A program made the position numbers and the translations under genes. The notes beneath the pieces were generated by a model, which saw only the letters and a list, made by a program, of their open reading frames with translations, was not told the DNA's origin and did no database searches. Of a DNA stretch of 64,000 bases, positions 35,701 through 44,798 are shown piece after piece. Positions within the stretch are counted from its first letter, which is position 1, and each line of letters starts with the position of its first letter. This DNA comes from Endozoicomonas sp. SCSIO W0465 (GTDB lineage: Bacteria; Pseudomonadota; Gammaproteobacteria; Pseudomonadales; Endozoicomonadaceae). The DNA is taken from NCBI RefSeq assembly GCF_023716865.1, contig NZ_CP092417.1:908001-972000 (forward strand), written 5' to 3'.

Positions 35701-37401
35701 GTTCTCGTCCAAAAACACAACCAATTGAAAACTGTAGATTTTATCCTGAAAAATTAAGTGGAGCCCTACTGCTATCTGGCGACTAAACTTCCCAAGAGCA
35801 AGAAACATAAGGGATTGCCAAAAACAGAGGACTCCAAATGCGCAAAAAACGCAACCCGCAGTGTAGTATGGAACTCCATTACGTACCTCATGAAATCTGC
35901 TCCCAGCTTTCCGGTATCTCGCAATGGCTTGACGCCCATCCACAGTTCAATGACTGGATTTATGAGGACTTAAGTTCTGGTGATAAACAGAACACTGGGC
36001 GGAACGGACTATCAGCAGAATCCGTTCTTCGTGCGGCACTCCTGAAACAGTATTTGAATTGTGATTATGACTACTTGTCGTTTGTTTTGATGGACTCCAT
36101 GCTCTTTCGAGACTTTTGTCGCCTCGAACCAAACCAGCGCCCCAGTCGCTCCAGTTTGCATGGGCTCATCAGCCTTCTTACTGCATCTACATGGGAACGG
36201 ATTAATAACTGTCAGCTAATGACCGCTAAAGATCAGGGTATTGAAAAAGGGCGCACTGTGGCTATTGACAGCACAGTCACCGAATCGGATATCAAACCTC
36301 CTTGCGACAGTGATCTTTTAGCCAGTTCCGTTAAAGAAATTTGTCGGCTGCTGGAACGGGGACAAACACTGACAGCGACACCGCTTTATGAATATACCCA
36401 TCACAACCGAGCCGTAAAAGATGCGGCCAGAAAATGCATCTACGCTGGCAAAGAAGAGCGGCATCAGCATTATAAAAAACTGCTGCAGTTGACCCGAAAA
36501 TCCCGGAAGGTACTTATCGAAGCTACTGTCACGCTAGCAAACGCCCGTCAGCAGGGGCAGTGTCTCCTGGCTGATGATGCCGACAAGTGGCAGGCCGATG
36601 TGGATCACCTGTTACCCCTGGTGGATGCAATAGTCTCCCAGACAGAGCGCAGGGTCTTTAAGGGTGAAAAGGTGCCAGCCCAGGAAAAAGTGGTTAGCCT
36701 GTATGAACCCCATACGGATATCATCGTAAAAGACAGGCGGCAAGTACAGTATGGCCATAAACTGAACCTGGTTCAGGGAAAAAGTCGATTGATCCTGGAC
36801 CTGGTTATTGAGGAAGGTAACCCAGCGGATTCGGACCAATTCATTCCGATGATGGAAAGACAAAAAGAAATTTATGGTCGTGTACCTCGCCAGACAAGCG
36901 GTGACGGCGGATACGCGTGTCGCGCTAATTTGGAAAAAGCCAAGGCCATGGGAATCAGCGATGTAGCTTTTAATAAGAAGCGCGGACTTGAAGTCGAAGA
37001 GATGACTAAAAGTCAGTATGTGTATAAAACGCTCTTTCGCTTCCGGGCAGGTATTGAAGCGGGAATTTCGTGGCTAAAGAGATGTTTTGGGCTATCACGT
37101 TGCCACTGCAAGGGTTCTGAGCGTTTTGATTCTCATTGCTGGTTATCGGTGGTCTGTTACAACCTGGTGATTCTGGCCAGACACCCGGCACCATCCTGAT
37201 AGCCACCTCCACGCTACATGAAAGTACCTTTCCAGCATGGTGGGAGGATGTTTTCTGCCTGCTTTTCGCGTTTTTCTCCAATATCCGTCCCAGATTAGAG
37301 AAAAAAAGGGAAGAGTTTTTGCGGCTCTCTGGAATTTCAGGAAATATCAAAACGCACGTACAATCTAATTATGATTGCCTGATGCGTTTTTGGACGAGAA
37401 C
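35701..37401 (+). mobile_element. 1701-bp IS (ISNCY-type), copy 1
   Basis: The ends are GTTCTCGTCCAAAAACAC and, on the other strand, GTTCTCGTCCAAAAACGC, an 18-bp inverted repeat with one mismatch. A 6-bp duplication TAACTA flanks it. It contains one transposase gene. A second copy of identical length lies inverted at 47032-48732, and the two encode identical transposases, so both insertions are recent. Confidence 0.92.
35838..37199 (+). CDS. ISNCY-type DDE transposase, copy 1
   Basis: The 453-aa protein has an N-terminal region (GRNGLSAESVLRAALLKQYLNCDYDYLSF), a candidate first Asp in GRTVAIDSTVTESD near residue 145 and a second near VPRQTSGDGGYACR near 355. The C-terminal RAGIEAGISWLKRCFGLSRCHCKG region includes the likely Glu. 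The sequence resembles transposases usually filed as ISNCY (or IS1182/IS5-like); the family name is from memory. The frame is intact. Confidence 0.82.
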   Translation: MRKKRNPQCSMELHYVPHEICSQLSGISQWLDAHPQFNDWIYEDLSSGDKQNTGRNGLSAESVLRAALLKQYLNCDYDYLSFVLMDSMLFRDFCRLEPNQRPSRSSLHGLISLLTASTWERINNCQLMTAKDQGIEKGRTVAIDSTVTESDIKPPCDSDLLASSVKEICRLLERGQTLTATPLYEYTHHNRAVKDAARKCIYAGKEERHQHYKKLLQLTRKSRKVLIEATVTLANARQQGQCLLADDADKWQADVDHLLPLVDAIVSQTERRVFKGEKVPAQEKVVSLYEPHTDIIVKDRRQVQYGHKLNLVQGKSRLILDLVIEEGNPADSDQFIPMMERQKEIYGRVPRQTSGDGGYACRANLEKAKAMGISDVAFNKKRGLEVEEMTKSQYVYKTLFRFRAGIEAGISWLKRCFGLSRCHCKGSERFDSHCWLSVVCYNLVILARHPAPS

Positions 37402-37468
37402 TAACTATCACTACGATAGCATCGCCAGTTCAGTGCAACTGATGGGTACTCTTGGTTACCACTTCTAA

Positions 37469-37728
37469 GAGGCTGTCTGAGGGTAGACCCCATCTGGGCG
37501 ACCCCGTCCAGGCGACTCCGTCCAGGCAAACCCAAAGCGAGGATGGCAGAAAATTAAGGATGAAAATTCCGTTTTTTGCGGTGAATAGCAATTCTATCCC
37601 CCGAACAACATGGAATTTTGTGGCCAATATACTGTACTGCCACCACGCGATTGCATGAATGCAGAAGCCAGAGTAACGCAGAGGCAATACCATTGCCGGT
37701 GCAGCTGTTGGCAGGATTCCGGGCTCTT
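37469..37728. other. Spacer between the barrel pseudogene and thiG
   Basis: The 260-nt spacer has short direct repeats (CCCCGTCCAGGCGACTCCGTCCAGGC near 37502-37528) and no convincing gene or terminator for either flank. Confidence 0.4.
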
Positions 37729-38517
37729 TTATGATTCCTGATGCCAAAAAGGCATACCCATCGTTGGTGTTGAGGGCTTGGCCACCTCTTTTTCAGGCAT
37801 TGCCTGCGCCTCGTAGGCTAATCTGCCCGCTACTACACTGCTGGCAAAGGCTCGCGCCATCTTAACCGGATCACCCGCCTGTGCAACGGCGCTATTGAGT
37901 AATACCGCATCAAAACCGATTTCCATTGCCTGAGCAGCATGCGACGGTAAACCGATACCAGCATCAACCAATAACGTTGTATTGGGTAAACGCTCGCGGA
38001 TAGTTTTTAACGCATAGGGGTTTAATAACCCTTTCCCTGTACCAATCGGTGCTCCCCAGGGCATCAATACTTCACACCCTAAATCGACCAGGCGTTGGCA
38101 CACTACCAGGTCATCGGTGCAGTAAGGTAGCACTTCAAATCCGTCATCCATCAGTATTTTTGTGGCCTCCAATAAACCAATAGGGTCGGGCTGCAAATTG
38201 TAGTCATCGCCAATCAGCTCAAGTTTGATCCAGTTGGTACTGAATACTGCACGACACATTTGTGCCAGCGTTATCGCTTCTTGTACGCTGTGGCATCCCG
38301 CTGTGTTGGGCAATACGTGAAGCCCCATGTCTTTAATTAACTGCCAAAAGTCACTGCCTGCTTCTATCGTTCCCTGGCGACGCAACGATACCGTTACCAC
38401 ATCAGCGTTTGAGGCTTGAATAGATGCCTGCATAATTGCCGGGGATGGATACAATGCAGAACCAATTAATAAGCGGCTCGACAGTTCCTGGCCGTATATC
38501 GTTAGAGGGTTATCCAT
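37729..38517 (-). CDS. thiG: Thiazole synthase ThiG
   Basis: The 262-aa TIM-barrel enzyme joins deoxyxylulose phosphate, dehydroglycine and the ThiS thiocarboxylate to make the thiamin thiazole phosphate. Visible features are RLLIGSALYPSPAIMQASIQAS at the start, NWIKLELIGDD with the catalytic lysine near 103, and the phosphate-binding LVDAGIGLPSHAAQAMEIG. It starts directly next to the thiS stop. The start is ATG at 38517. It is the last gene of the thiCOSG operon. Confidence 0.95.
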   Translation of the reverse strand: MDNPLTIYGQELSSRLLIGSALYPSPAIMQASIQASNADVVTVSLRRQGTIEAGSDFWQLIKDMGLHVLPNTAGCHSVQEAITLAQMCRAVFSTNWIKLELIGDDYNLQPDPIGLLEATKILMDDGFEVLPYCTDDLVVCQRLVDLGCEVLMPWGAPIGTGKGLLNPYALKTIRERLPNTTLLVDAGIGLPSHAAQAMEIGFDAVLLNSAVAQAGDPVKMARAFASSVVAGRLAYEAQAMPEKEVAKPSTPTMGMPFWHQES

Positions 38518-38715
38518 TCAGCCACCCTGAATTGGCGATACTATTTCGACTTTATCACCATCTTTTAATTCATAACTTTCATAGCCCGAGCGGGGAACAA
38601 AGGATTGATTAACGGCAACGGCAAAGTGCTCTTGCGTTTCTATCTGTTGAAGTAAGGATAATAAGTTCATTTTTCTGGCAACTGATTGTTCAGCGCCATT
38701 AATAAATAATTTCAT
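38518..38715 (-). CDS. thiS: Sulfur carrier protein ThiS
   Basis: The 65-aa ubiquitin-fold protein ends in the required Gly-Gly (VSPIQGG), which is adenylated and converted to a thiocarboxylate for ThiG. The ATG at 38715 with GGAG 6 nt upstream is preferred over an ATG at 38727, and it gives the family N-terminus MKLFINGAEQ. Confidence 0.94.
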   Translation of the reverse strand: MKLFINGAEQSVARKMNLLSLLQQIETQEHFAVAVNQSFVPRSGYESYELKDGDKVEIVSPIQGG

Positions 38716-38726
38716 CTTCCACTCCA

Positions 38727-39719
38727 TTAATTGATATGTGACAGCGCTATATCCACGACCTTGGGCGCTAATAAATAGCCATGCCTATATAAGCCATTGA
38801 TCATGATGTGATTGCCTTTCGTTTCTACCAATGGACGATTATCGGGTAAGCTCGGCCTTAATCCTGCCCGCATATCCACTATTTCTGCTTCAGCAAAGCC
38901 TCTGTGTACGGTATACGCTGATGAAAGCAGCTCCATGGCAGAGCGCAAGGTGATTGGCTTATTTGACTGAGATTCAATTTCCGTGGCACCAATGACGAAC
39001 TCATGATTGGGCTTTGGCGCAATATAAATTGGATAGCGTGGGTGCATTAAACGTATCGGGCGATGTAATGTGACCTCAGGTGCGTACAGACGAACGACTT
39101 CGCCACGTACCCCGCGAAGCCCACAGAGGTCTCTTTTTGCCCCCAGACCACGACAGTCAATGACGTAGTCATACGCTTGCATACACACTGAGTCGGCACT
39201 TTTTTCCAGGAAGCGTACTTTGTCTTTAACCTGTTCATAACTGGCAATATAAAAAGCACGATTATCCAGCTGTCCTTCACAGGGAAGAAATATACCTTGG
39301 TGAAAACGGTCGGCAAGTTCAGGCTCCAGGTCCGCTATGCGACTGTCAACAATTTCAGGTTTGATACCATTTAGCGCTTTTAAACGGTGTCGGAACGACA
39401 CCAAATCGCCGCGGTCCTGCTGATGCGCGATCACCAGACTGCCAGCCTGCTGGAAGAATACCGGGTGATCCAGACGCTCCAGTATACGCTGCCACATGGC
39501 TATGGCTTCAAGACCCATTTGCGCCAGATCCTGTTCACACAACACGGACTCTGCCAATGGCGCCAACATGGCTGCCGCTACAAAACCGGCACTTTGTTCA
39601 CCGCTGATGTTGCCGGTTTCGTAGATATCTAACTGGTGATCATGGTAAAGCGCTAACGTCGCCAGGCGACCGGTTAATCCAAAACCTGAAATCGCTATTT
39701 TTTTTCGCTGTTTTGACAT
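38727..39719 (-). CDS. thiO: Glycine oxidase ThiO
   Basis: The 330-aa FAD-dependent amine oxidase has an N-terminal dinucleotide-binding fold (IAISGFGLTGRLATLAL) and C-terminal MRAGLRPSLPDNRPLVE and HGYLLAPKVVDIAL motifs. It supplies the iminoglycine for thiazole formation, as ThiO replaces ThiH in aerobic bacteria. It lies between thiC and thiS. Length is slightly below many homologues (about 365) but the ends are present. Confidence 0.92.
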   Translation of the reverse strand: MSKQRKKIAISGFGLTGRLATLALYHDHQLDIYETGNISGEQSAGFVAAAMLAPLAESVLCEQDLAQMGLEAIAMWQRILERLDHPVFFQQAGSLVIAHQQDRGDLVSFRHRLKALNGIKPEIVDSRIADLEPELADRFHQGIFLPCEGQLDNRAFYIASYEQVKDKVRFLEKSADSVCMQAYDYVIDCRGLGAKRDLCGLRGVRGEVVRLYAPEVTLHRPIRLMHPRYPIYIAPKPNHEFVIGATEIESQSNKPITLRSAMELLSSAYTVHRGFAEAEIVDMRAGLRPSLPDNRPLVETKGNHIMINGLYRHGYLLAPKVVDIALSHIN

Positions 39720-39809
39720 CTGGCACCAAAATCTGAAAGCCGGGAAACAGGCACGTTAATACGTGCCTGACACGACAAAACGACACCGTTACTTACACAA
39801 TACCATCAC

Positions 39810-41789
39810 CTACACAACACCCTGATTGGCATTGACTTGCTGGTAGATTTCAGCACCAGACGATTTGAACTCCTCTGATTTCGCTCTCATCCCCGCTTCA
39901 ATGTCGATCATCTTCATTTCAATGGCGTTTGCATCAGAAATATCGACACCCTCTTTTTCGAGCCCGTTGGCATAGTCGCGAACTTCCCGGGTGATTTTCA
40001 TCGAGCAGAATTTTGGCCCGCACATTGAACAGAAGTGGGCAACTTTACCGGACTCTTTTGGCAAGGTTTCATCGTGATATTCCAGCGCCCGGTCAGGGTC
40101 AAGACCCAGGTTAAACTGGTCGTACCAGCGGAACTCAAAACGCGCTTTGGACAAGGCGTTATCACGAATTTGTGCCCCCGGGTGGCCTTTGGCCAGATCC
40201 GCTGCATGGGCTGCAATTTTATAGGCGATCAAGCCCTCTTTTACGTCTTCTTTATTGGGTAACCCGAGGTGTTCTTTTGGCGTTACATAGCACAACATCG
40301 CCGTGCCATACCAGGCGATTTGAGCCGCACCGATACCCGAGGTAAAGTGATCATAGCCCGGGGCAATATCAGTGGTCAGAGGGCCGAGGGTATAGAATGG
40401 CGCTTCATGACAGTGTTCAAGCTGCTCTTCCATATTTTTTTTGATCATGTGCATGGGCACGTGCCCCGGGCCTTCAATAAAGACCTGCACATCGTGTTTC
40501 CACGCTATTTTAGTGAGTTCACCAAGGGTGCGAAGTTCTGAGAATTGTGCCTCGTCATTGGCATCGGCCACGGAACCGGGGCGCAAACCATCACCCAGCG
40601 AGAAACTGACGTCGTATTGTTTTAAAATTTTACAAATATCCTCAAAGTGTGTGTACAGGAAGTTTTCTTGATGGTGCGCTAAACACCATTTAGCCATAAT
40701 CGAACCACCCCGGGAGACGATACCGGTTACCCGCCTGGCCGTCATGGGTACGTAGCGAAGCAGTACACCGGCATGAATGGTAAAATAGTCAACACCCTGC
40801 TCAGCTTGCTCGATTAACGTATCGCGGAACACATCCCAACACAGCTCTTCTGCAACACCATTTACCTTTTCAAGCGCTTGGTAAATCGGGACTGTGCCGA
40901 TGGGTACCGGTGAGTTTCGTACAATCCATTCACGAGTTTCGTGGATGTAACGGCCAGTCGACAGGTCCATCACCGTATCGGCACCCCAGCAGGTTGACCA
41001 TACGAGCTTTTCTACTTCTTCTTCAATGGAGCTGGAAACCGCTGAGTTACCAATGTTTGAGTTTACTTTTACCAGGAAGTTCCGACCAATGATCATCGGC
41101 TCAGATTCCGGATGATTGATATTGTTCGGCAGCACAGCCCGACCCCGGGCAATTTCCTCGCGCACAAATTCAGGTGTAATAAAATCGGGCAGTTGGGCGC
41201 CAAACGATTCACCCTTGTGTTGCTGGGCAAGAATATCCTCACGAATACGTTCACGCCCCATATTTTCCCGGATTGCCACGTACTCCATTTCTGGCGTGAT
41301 AATGCCCTTTCGGGCATAGTGCATTTGGGTAACGTTTTTACCAGGTTTGGCGCAGCGAACAGTGGGTAAATGTTCAAAACGTAAATGCTCCAGGCCTTCA
41401 TCCGCCATACGCTGCTGAGTGTATTGAGAAGTGACCGAAGCCAGCTCCCGGGTATCATCCCGACCTGCAATCCAGGCTTGACGGAATTTAGGTAACCCTA
41501 TCTGAACATCAAGCTCTGCTTCCGGGTCTGAGTACAGTCCTGATGTGTCATAAACACGTACCGGGTCGTTTTTTTCATAGATTGGATTATCTTCGGTGCC
41601 ACCGGCAAAGGTGTCAGATAAACTGATTTCACGCATACCGACACGAACGCCGGGGTTATCCCCAGTGACATAGATTTTCCTGGAGTTTGGAAATGATTGT
41701 GTTTTGAGATGGTAGATATAATCAGAAGCCGCCTGTCGTAAATCACGACGGCTGATTTGATTTGCTGAACTTGTATTACGTTGTGACAT
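39810..41789 (-). CDS. thiC: Phosphomethylpyrimidine synthase ThiC
   Basis: The 659-aa radical-SAM-type enzyme converts aminoimidazole ribotide to hydroxymethylpyrimidine phosphate. The C-terminal CSMCGPKFC motif (Cys587, Cys590, Cys595) binds the 4Fe-4S cluster. Other landmarks are HYARKGIITPEMEYVAIREN and GPGHVPMHMI. It is the first gene of the operon and lies about 160 nt downstream of the TPP riboswitch, which should control it. Confidence 0.97.
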   Translation of the reverse strand: MSQRNTSSANQISRRDLRQAASDYIYHLKTQSFPNSRKIYVTGDNPGVRVGMREISLSDTFAGGTEDNPIYEKNDPVRVYDTSGLYSDPEAELDVQIGLPKFRQAWIAGRDDTRELASVTSQYTQQRMADEGLEHLRFEHLPTVRCAKPGKNVTQMHYARKGIITPEMEYVAIRENMGRERIREDILAQQHKGESFGAQLPDFITPEFVREEIARGRAVLPNNINHPESEPMIIGRNFLVKVNSNIGNSAVSSSIEEEVEKLVWSTCWGADTVMDLSTGRYIHETREWIVRNSPVPIGTVPIYQALEKVNGVAEELCWDVFRDTLIEQAEQGVDYFTIHAGVLLRYVPMTARRVTGIVSRGGSIMAKWCLAHHQENFLYTHFEDICKILKQYDVSFSLGDGLRPGSVADANDEAQFSELRTLGELTKIAWKHDVQVFIEGPGHVPMHMIKKNMEEQLEHCHEAPFYTLGPLTTDIAPGYDHFTSGIGAAQIAWYGTAMLCYVTPKEHLGLPNKEDVKEGLIAYKIAAHAADLAKGHPGAQIRDNALSKARFEFRWYDQFNLGLDPDRALEYHDETLPKESGKVAHFCSMCGPKFCSMKITREVRDYANGLEKEGVDISDANAIEMKMIDIEAGMRAKSEEFKSSGAEIYQQVNANQGVV

Positions 41790-41948
41790 GACGTACCTCT
41801 AATTCATTCAAATCGAGTGACGGTCTTGCCAAAGTTCGTGACAGATGGAATGCGTATTCGCCCGGGGATAGAAAGCACAACGAAAAGAGCTATACAACAA
41901 GAGGGTTTGTTTGCCAAATGGCAAGCAAATACTGACGGTTAAACATCT

Positions 41949-42040
41949 TGTTCCCTACGTAGATACTAATCTATTCAGGTTCACGGATCCCGTATACACG
42001 ATCTCAGCCATTTCACTTAAGGAAGAGGCACTCCGACAAG
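41949..42040 (-). promoter_or_regulatory. TPP riboswitch (THI element) upstream of thiC
   Basis: The minus strand shows the conserved TPP aptamer order: GGAGTGCC, GGCTGAGATC, GATCCGTGAACCTGAA, then GATTAGTATCTACGTAGGGAA. Binding of thiamin pyrophosphate lowers thiC expression in known cases. No U-rich terminator follows. AACAAGA at the aptamer end could pair with TCTTGTT about 50 nt downstream, a possible switching helix; the mode of control is not settled. Confidence 0.93.
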
Positions 42041-42051
42041 TAACGGTTATC

Positions 42052-42080
42052 ATTATATGTTCTTATCCGGGGAGGGGCAA
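42052..42080 (-). promoter_or_regulatory. Promoter of the thiCOSG operon
   Basis: On the minus strand TTGCCC (42080-42075), a 17-bp spacer and TATAAT (42057-42052) lie just before the riboswitch. The predicted transcript start near 42045 places the aptamer at the very 5' end of the mRNA. Confidence 0.75.
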
Positions 42081-42173
42081 AAAATAGACTTTTTTTGTCG
42101 AAACCAATGGGTGGCGATTTTTGGCGCCTTAAGAACGGGTATGATGCAGCATACGGGGGTTTTAGCTATCGAT

Positions 42174-43808
42174 TCAGCTATTTTGATTCCTTTCCGCTGG
42201 AGGTTCTGGCTTTTGTGAGATGCTGATTTCAAAACAAGGGGTTTTTGTCTTTTGATTAACAATAAAAGCTTTAAAAGGTTTATCAAAAGAGTGCGTTTGT
42301 GGTGCACAGCGTTCAGTCAAAACAAGCGTTGCGGCAGACGCTTCTGTACCGTATTCATCCACATTAACCGATGCCTTGTGTATGATATTGCCAATATGAA
42401 AGGCACTGCCTTTAGTGGCTGATGCAGACAGCTGGCTGAAGTCGGCCTCTGCAGGATCAAAAGCTTTCTGTAGCAGTCTGGCTTTCTGCAGGGGGCCTCT
42501 CAGTTGCCAGGCACTTGCCAATCTGAAACCGGGAAAAACAGCGGTAACCCGACGACCAACAGCCTCAGTAAATATGGCCTTACTCACCTGTTCATACACC
42601 TCAGGTGCATTCAGGTTTGCGGCACCCTCATTGCCAACGGGCATGGCCAGCAGCAATCCATACTGATTGCCAGAATAAGGAGACCAGGCCACTGCCCAGT
42701 CTTGTCCCTGAATTTTGCATTGTCTGTAGTTGACGTTGTTAACCATTACTGCAGGAATATTGTGGTGAACCTGTTGGTCACCGTCACGAAAATCCATTGT
42801 TGTTTTGCTGGCGGTATTTTGCCAGTGACCCTGAAAATGCAAGGCATTAAGGATAGCCATAAGGGCCGGAGCCGGTAGTGGTTCACTGAGTAATGAATCA
42901 ATCATTCCGCCGGTAGATTCACATGTCAGGCGGTTAATGTGATCCATAAATGTGTTTGTGCTCAGGTCACTGCGCGACTCAAAAATCGACCTGATATGAC
43001 CATCAGTCTTGCCAAAAGACGTCAGAGAGCCATTCTGCAGATTGTTAAATTCGGGCCTGAGTGGAAAATCATTACAGACATACACGGCATTCACCATTTT
43101 TATCTGATCACTCCCGGCCAGGGATTGGCCCAATTGCTGCAAACCTGCCAGAGATTGAATGAGGTCACCGGGTTTACCGCCTCCCAGCAAATGAGCCATT
43201 TCTGTGCGAGTGTCACCACCGGCCCCACAGGCTAACAGAGTCAGGGGATAGGCGAGGGAAAGGGGGGAGATAATGAAGTTGCCGGGTTGATCAACGGCAA
43301 CCGCAGGGGATAACAAACGGACCAACTGAACTATCGGCGAATTAATGGTTTGCCAATACGAATCATTTTGCGGGCATGCTTTTAGTGATTTTAATGCGGC
43401 TTCAAGTCTTTCTGAGCAACAAACGTCGTTTAAATCTGTACGTACGGGGCCAGAGTTATTCCCGGCCATTGAGTGACATAAACGCCTATTATCGTCTTTG
43501 TTTGACTGACCAGCACAAACCATCCATACCGGCCTGTTTTGCACAAGGCTTCCGGTGTCTTTCCTGTTAGTCTTTATCAACGGATTAGATAAACCTGCCG
43601 TTACCATGGTTGCTCCTGCCATAGCAGTAACATTGCGGAACCATGCTCTGGCAGTATTGCTTGTCCCTGCTGTTGCGCTAAGTCGGCCAAAGCACTCCAT
43701 TGTCCTGCAGCTGCCAATTGCTGGCTGCAAAAGCTGCAACATGTGGTTTGTATTTCTGGCATTATTCACTGAGTACATTCCACTCATCCCGGTTGTACGG
43801 ACAGACAT
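42174..43808 (-). CDS. Serpin-family protease inhibitor with N-terminal extension
   Basis: The protein is 544 aa. The serpin domain spans about 155-535 and shows NFIISPLSLAYPLTLLACGAGGDTRTEM near 181, NALHFQGHW near 320, HKASVNVDEYGTEASAAT near 477-494 and FDKPFKAFIVNQKT near 508. The hinge EYGTEASAAT has small residues, which predicts an inhibitory serpin whose loop can insert. Counting 16 residues from Glu485 puts P1 at Cys501, or Arg500 with a one-residue shift (TERCAPQ), pointing to trypsin-like or cysteine proteases as targets. About 150 N-terminal residues before the serpin domain are Cys-containing, without a known domain or clear signal peptide. Start choice is uncertain because no good Shine-Dalgarno site is seen. 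Confidence 0.85.
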   Translation of the reverse strand: MSVRTTGMSGMYSVNNARNTNHMLQLLQPAIGSCRTMECFGRLSATAGTSNTARAWFRNVTAMAGATMVTAGLSNPLIKTNRKDTGSLVQNRPVWMVCAGQSNKDDNRRLCHSMAGNNSGPVRTDLNDVCCSERLEAALKSLKACPQNDSYWQTINSPIVQLVRLLSPAVAVDQPGNFIISPLSLAYPLTLLACGAGGDTRTEMAHLLGGGKPGDLIQSLAGLQQLGQSLAGSDQIKMVNAVYVCNDFPLRPEFNNLQNGSLTSFGKTDGHIRSIFESRSDLSTNTFMDHINRLTCESTGGMIDSLLSEPLPAPALMAILNALHFQGHWQNTASKTTMDFRDGDQQVHHNIPAVMVNNVNYRQCKIQGQDWAVAWSPYSGNQYGLLLAMPVGNEGAANLNAPEVYEQVSKAIFTEAVGRRVTAVFPGFRLASAWQLRGPLQKARLLQKAFDPAEADFSQLSASATKGSAFHIGNIIHKASVNVDEYGTEASAATLVLTERCAPQTHSFDKPFKAFIVNQKTKTPCFEISISQKPEPPAERNQNS

Positions 43809-43999
43809 TTACAGAGCAGACCATCAAAACCATGTATATTTACAGGGCTTTTCGCAGGAGTGTATGCCGGACTTGTGTATTTTCAAGGTAGGGGGTGTTT
43901 AAAGTTCTTCTGGCATATTACGCCTGTTTGAGGATTGTCTTACGGTCACAATTGACGTTTAATCCCATTCGGTTTCATCTCATTTATCCCGGACCAGGT
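43809..43999. other. Divergent spacer between serpin gene and yaeR
   Basis: The 191-nt AT-rich spacer must carry the promoters of both divergent genes. No consensus promoter could be chosen with confidence. Confidence 0.3.
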
Positions 44000-44386
44000 A
44001 TGATCAAGTGTCTGCATCATGTTGCAATTATCGGCAGTGATAAAGCCGCATCTTTGCGTTTTTATCGAGATATCCTGGGGTTGCCGGTGATAGCTGAGGA
44101 TTATCAGGAAGCCAGGGGTAGCTGGAAGATTGATTTATCGGTACCCGATGGTCCGCAGCTTGAGCTGTTTATTTTCAATGATGCGCCAGAACGTTTAAGT
44201 TACCCGGAGGCCAGGGGCCTTCGTCATTTAGCCTTTGCTGTTGATGACCTTGATAAAGTACTGGTAAAGCTGGCTGAGGGTGGCGTGGTGGCTGAGCCTG
44301 TGAGGATTGACCCGTATACCCGGGCTAAATTTACCTTTGTCCAGGATCCTGATGGACTTCCTGTTGAGCTTTATCAGTGTGGATAA
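44000..44386 (+). CDS. yaeR: VOC-family (glyoxalase-like) protein YaeR
   Basis: The 128-aa protein matches E. coli YaeR along its length: HHVAIIGSD, SLRFYRDILGL, LRHLAFAVDDLD and DPYTRAKFTFVQDPDGLPVELY. Vicinal-oxygen-chelate proteins bind a metal with two betaalphabetabetabeta modules; the candidate ligands are the His near 7, the His of LRHLAF and the Glu of PVELY. The substrate is not established. The ATG at 44000 follows CCAGGT; longer frames upstream lack homology. Confidence 0.85.
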   Translation: MIKCLHHVAIIGSDKAASLRFYRDILGLPVIAEDYQEARGSWKIDLSVPDGPQLELFIFNDAPERLSYPEARGLRHLAFAVDDLDKVLVKLAEGGVVAEPVRIDPYTRAKFTFVQDPDGLPVELYQCG

Positions 44387-44456
44387 GTATTTCCGCTCTT
44401 CAGATTCCGAACTGAAAATATGGATTTCCGGCCAGTCAAAGCCAATCCTAGTTGAT

Positions 44457-44481
44457 AAAGGCCACCTCCCGTGGCCTTTTC
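44457..44481. terminator. Bidirectional terminator between yaeR and yhbY
   Basis: AAAGGCCAC and GTGGCCTTT pair across a CTCCC loop, with T- and A-runs on opposite sides. It serves the convergent genes yaeR and yhbY. Confidence 0.88.
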
Positions 44482-44486
44482 CATAT

Positions 44487-44798
44487 TCAGCCTCCGACTC
44501 TCAGCAGGTTGGACAGTGCCGGATTAGGTTTGTCGGCGGCTTTGAAAATCAGCGCGATTTTGCCAATCGTTTGAATAAGGTCCGAGTTTGTAGCGCTGAT
44601 CAGCTCACTGATCAGTTGCTGGCGGATTTCCCGATCGGCAATGGCGAATTTAACCTTGATCAGTTCATGGTCATTCAGCGCGCGCAATGTTTCTTCAACC
44701 ACTCCATCCGTCAGCCCCTTCTCTGCCACAATGACGACAGGGTTCAGGTTGTGGCCGATGGTACGAAAATGCTTCTTTTTGGCTGCATTCAAGCTCAT
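44487..44798 (-). CDS. yhbY: Ribosome assembly RNA-binding protein YhbY (CRM domain)
   Basis: The 103-aa protein has the CRM-domain signature NPVVIVAEKGLTDGVVEE, then HELIKVKFA and the C-terminal IGKIALIFK strand. YhbY binds pre-50S particles. The ATG at 44798 has AGGA upstream and gives the family length. In related bacteria yhbY is directly divergent from rlmE; here about 4.9 kb of kch and insertion sequences separates them. Confidence 0.92.
   Translation of the reverse strand: MSLNAAKKKHFRTIGHNLNPVVIVAEKGLTDGVVEETLRALNDHELIKVKFAIADREIRQQLISELISATNSDLIQTIGKIALIFKAADKPNPALSNLLRVGG

Larger units (their letters stand above)
35126..37468 (+). pseudogene. Outer-membrane beta-barrel protein gene, interrupted by an IS
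   Basis: The 5' part (35126-35700) encodes a signal peptide (MKQLIALPLLLASISAVAG) and OmpA/opacity-type barrel strands alternating polar and aromatic residues (PYFNAGYGVGVLS, FGLEVSYSQFDQD). A 1701-bp IS with 6-bp duplication TAACTA follows. Joining 35700 to 37408 continues in frame through HYDSIASSVQLMGTLGYHF and a stop. This gives 211 aa ending in Phe, the normal last residue for barrel assembly by BAM. In the interrupted state the frame reads TAG at the junction and lacks the last strand, so the protein should fail to assemble. The natural ligand is unknown. Confidence 0.88.

Noticed and set aside
43895..43999. 35-residue extension of YaeR
   Set aside because: E. coli YaeR begins at the equivalent of the ATG at 44000 and the extension has no similarity.
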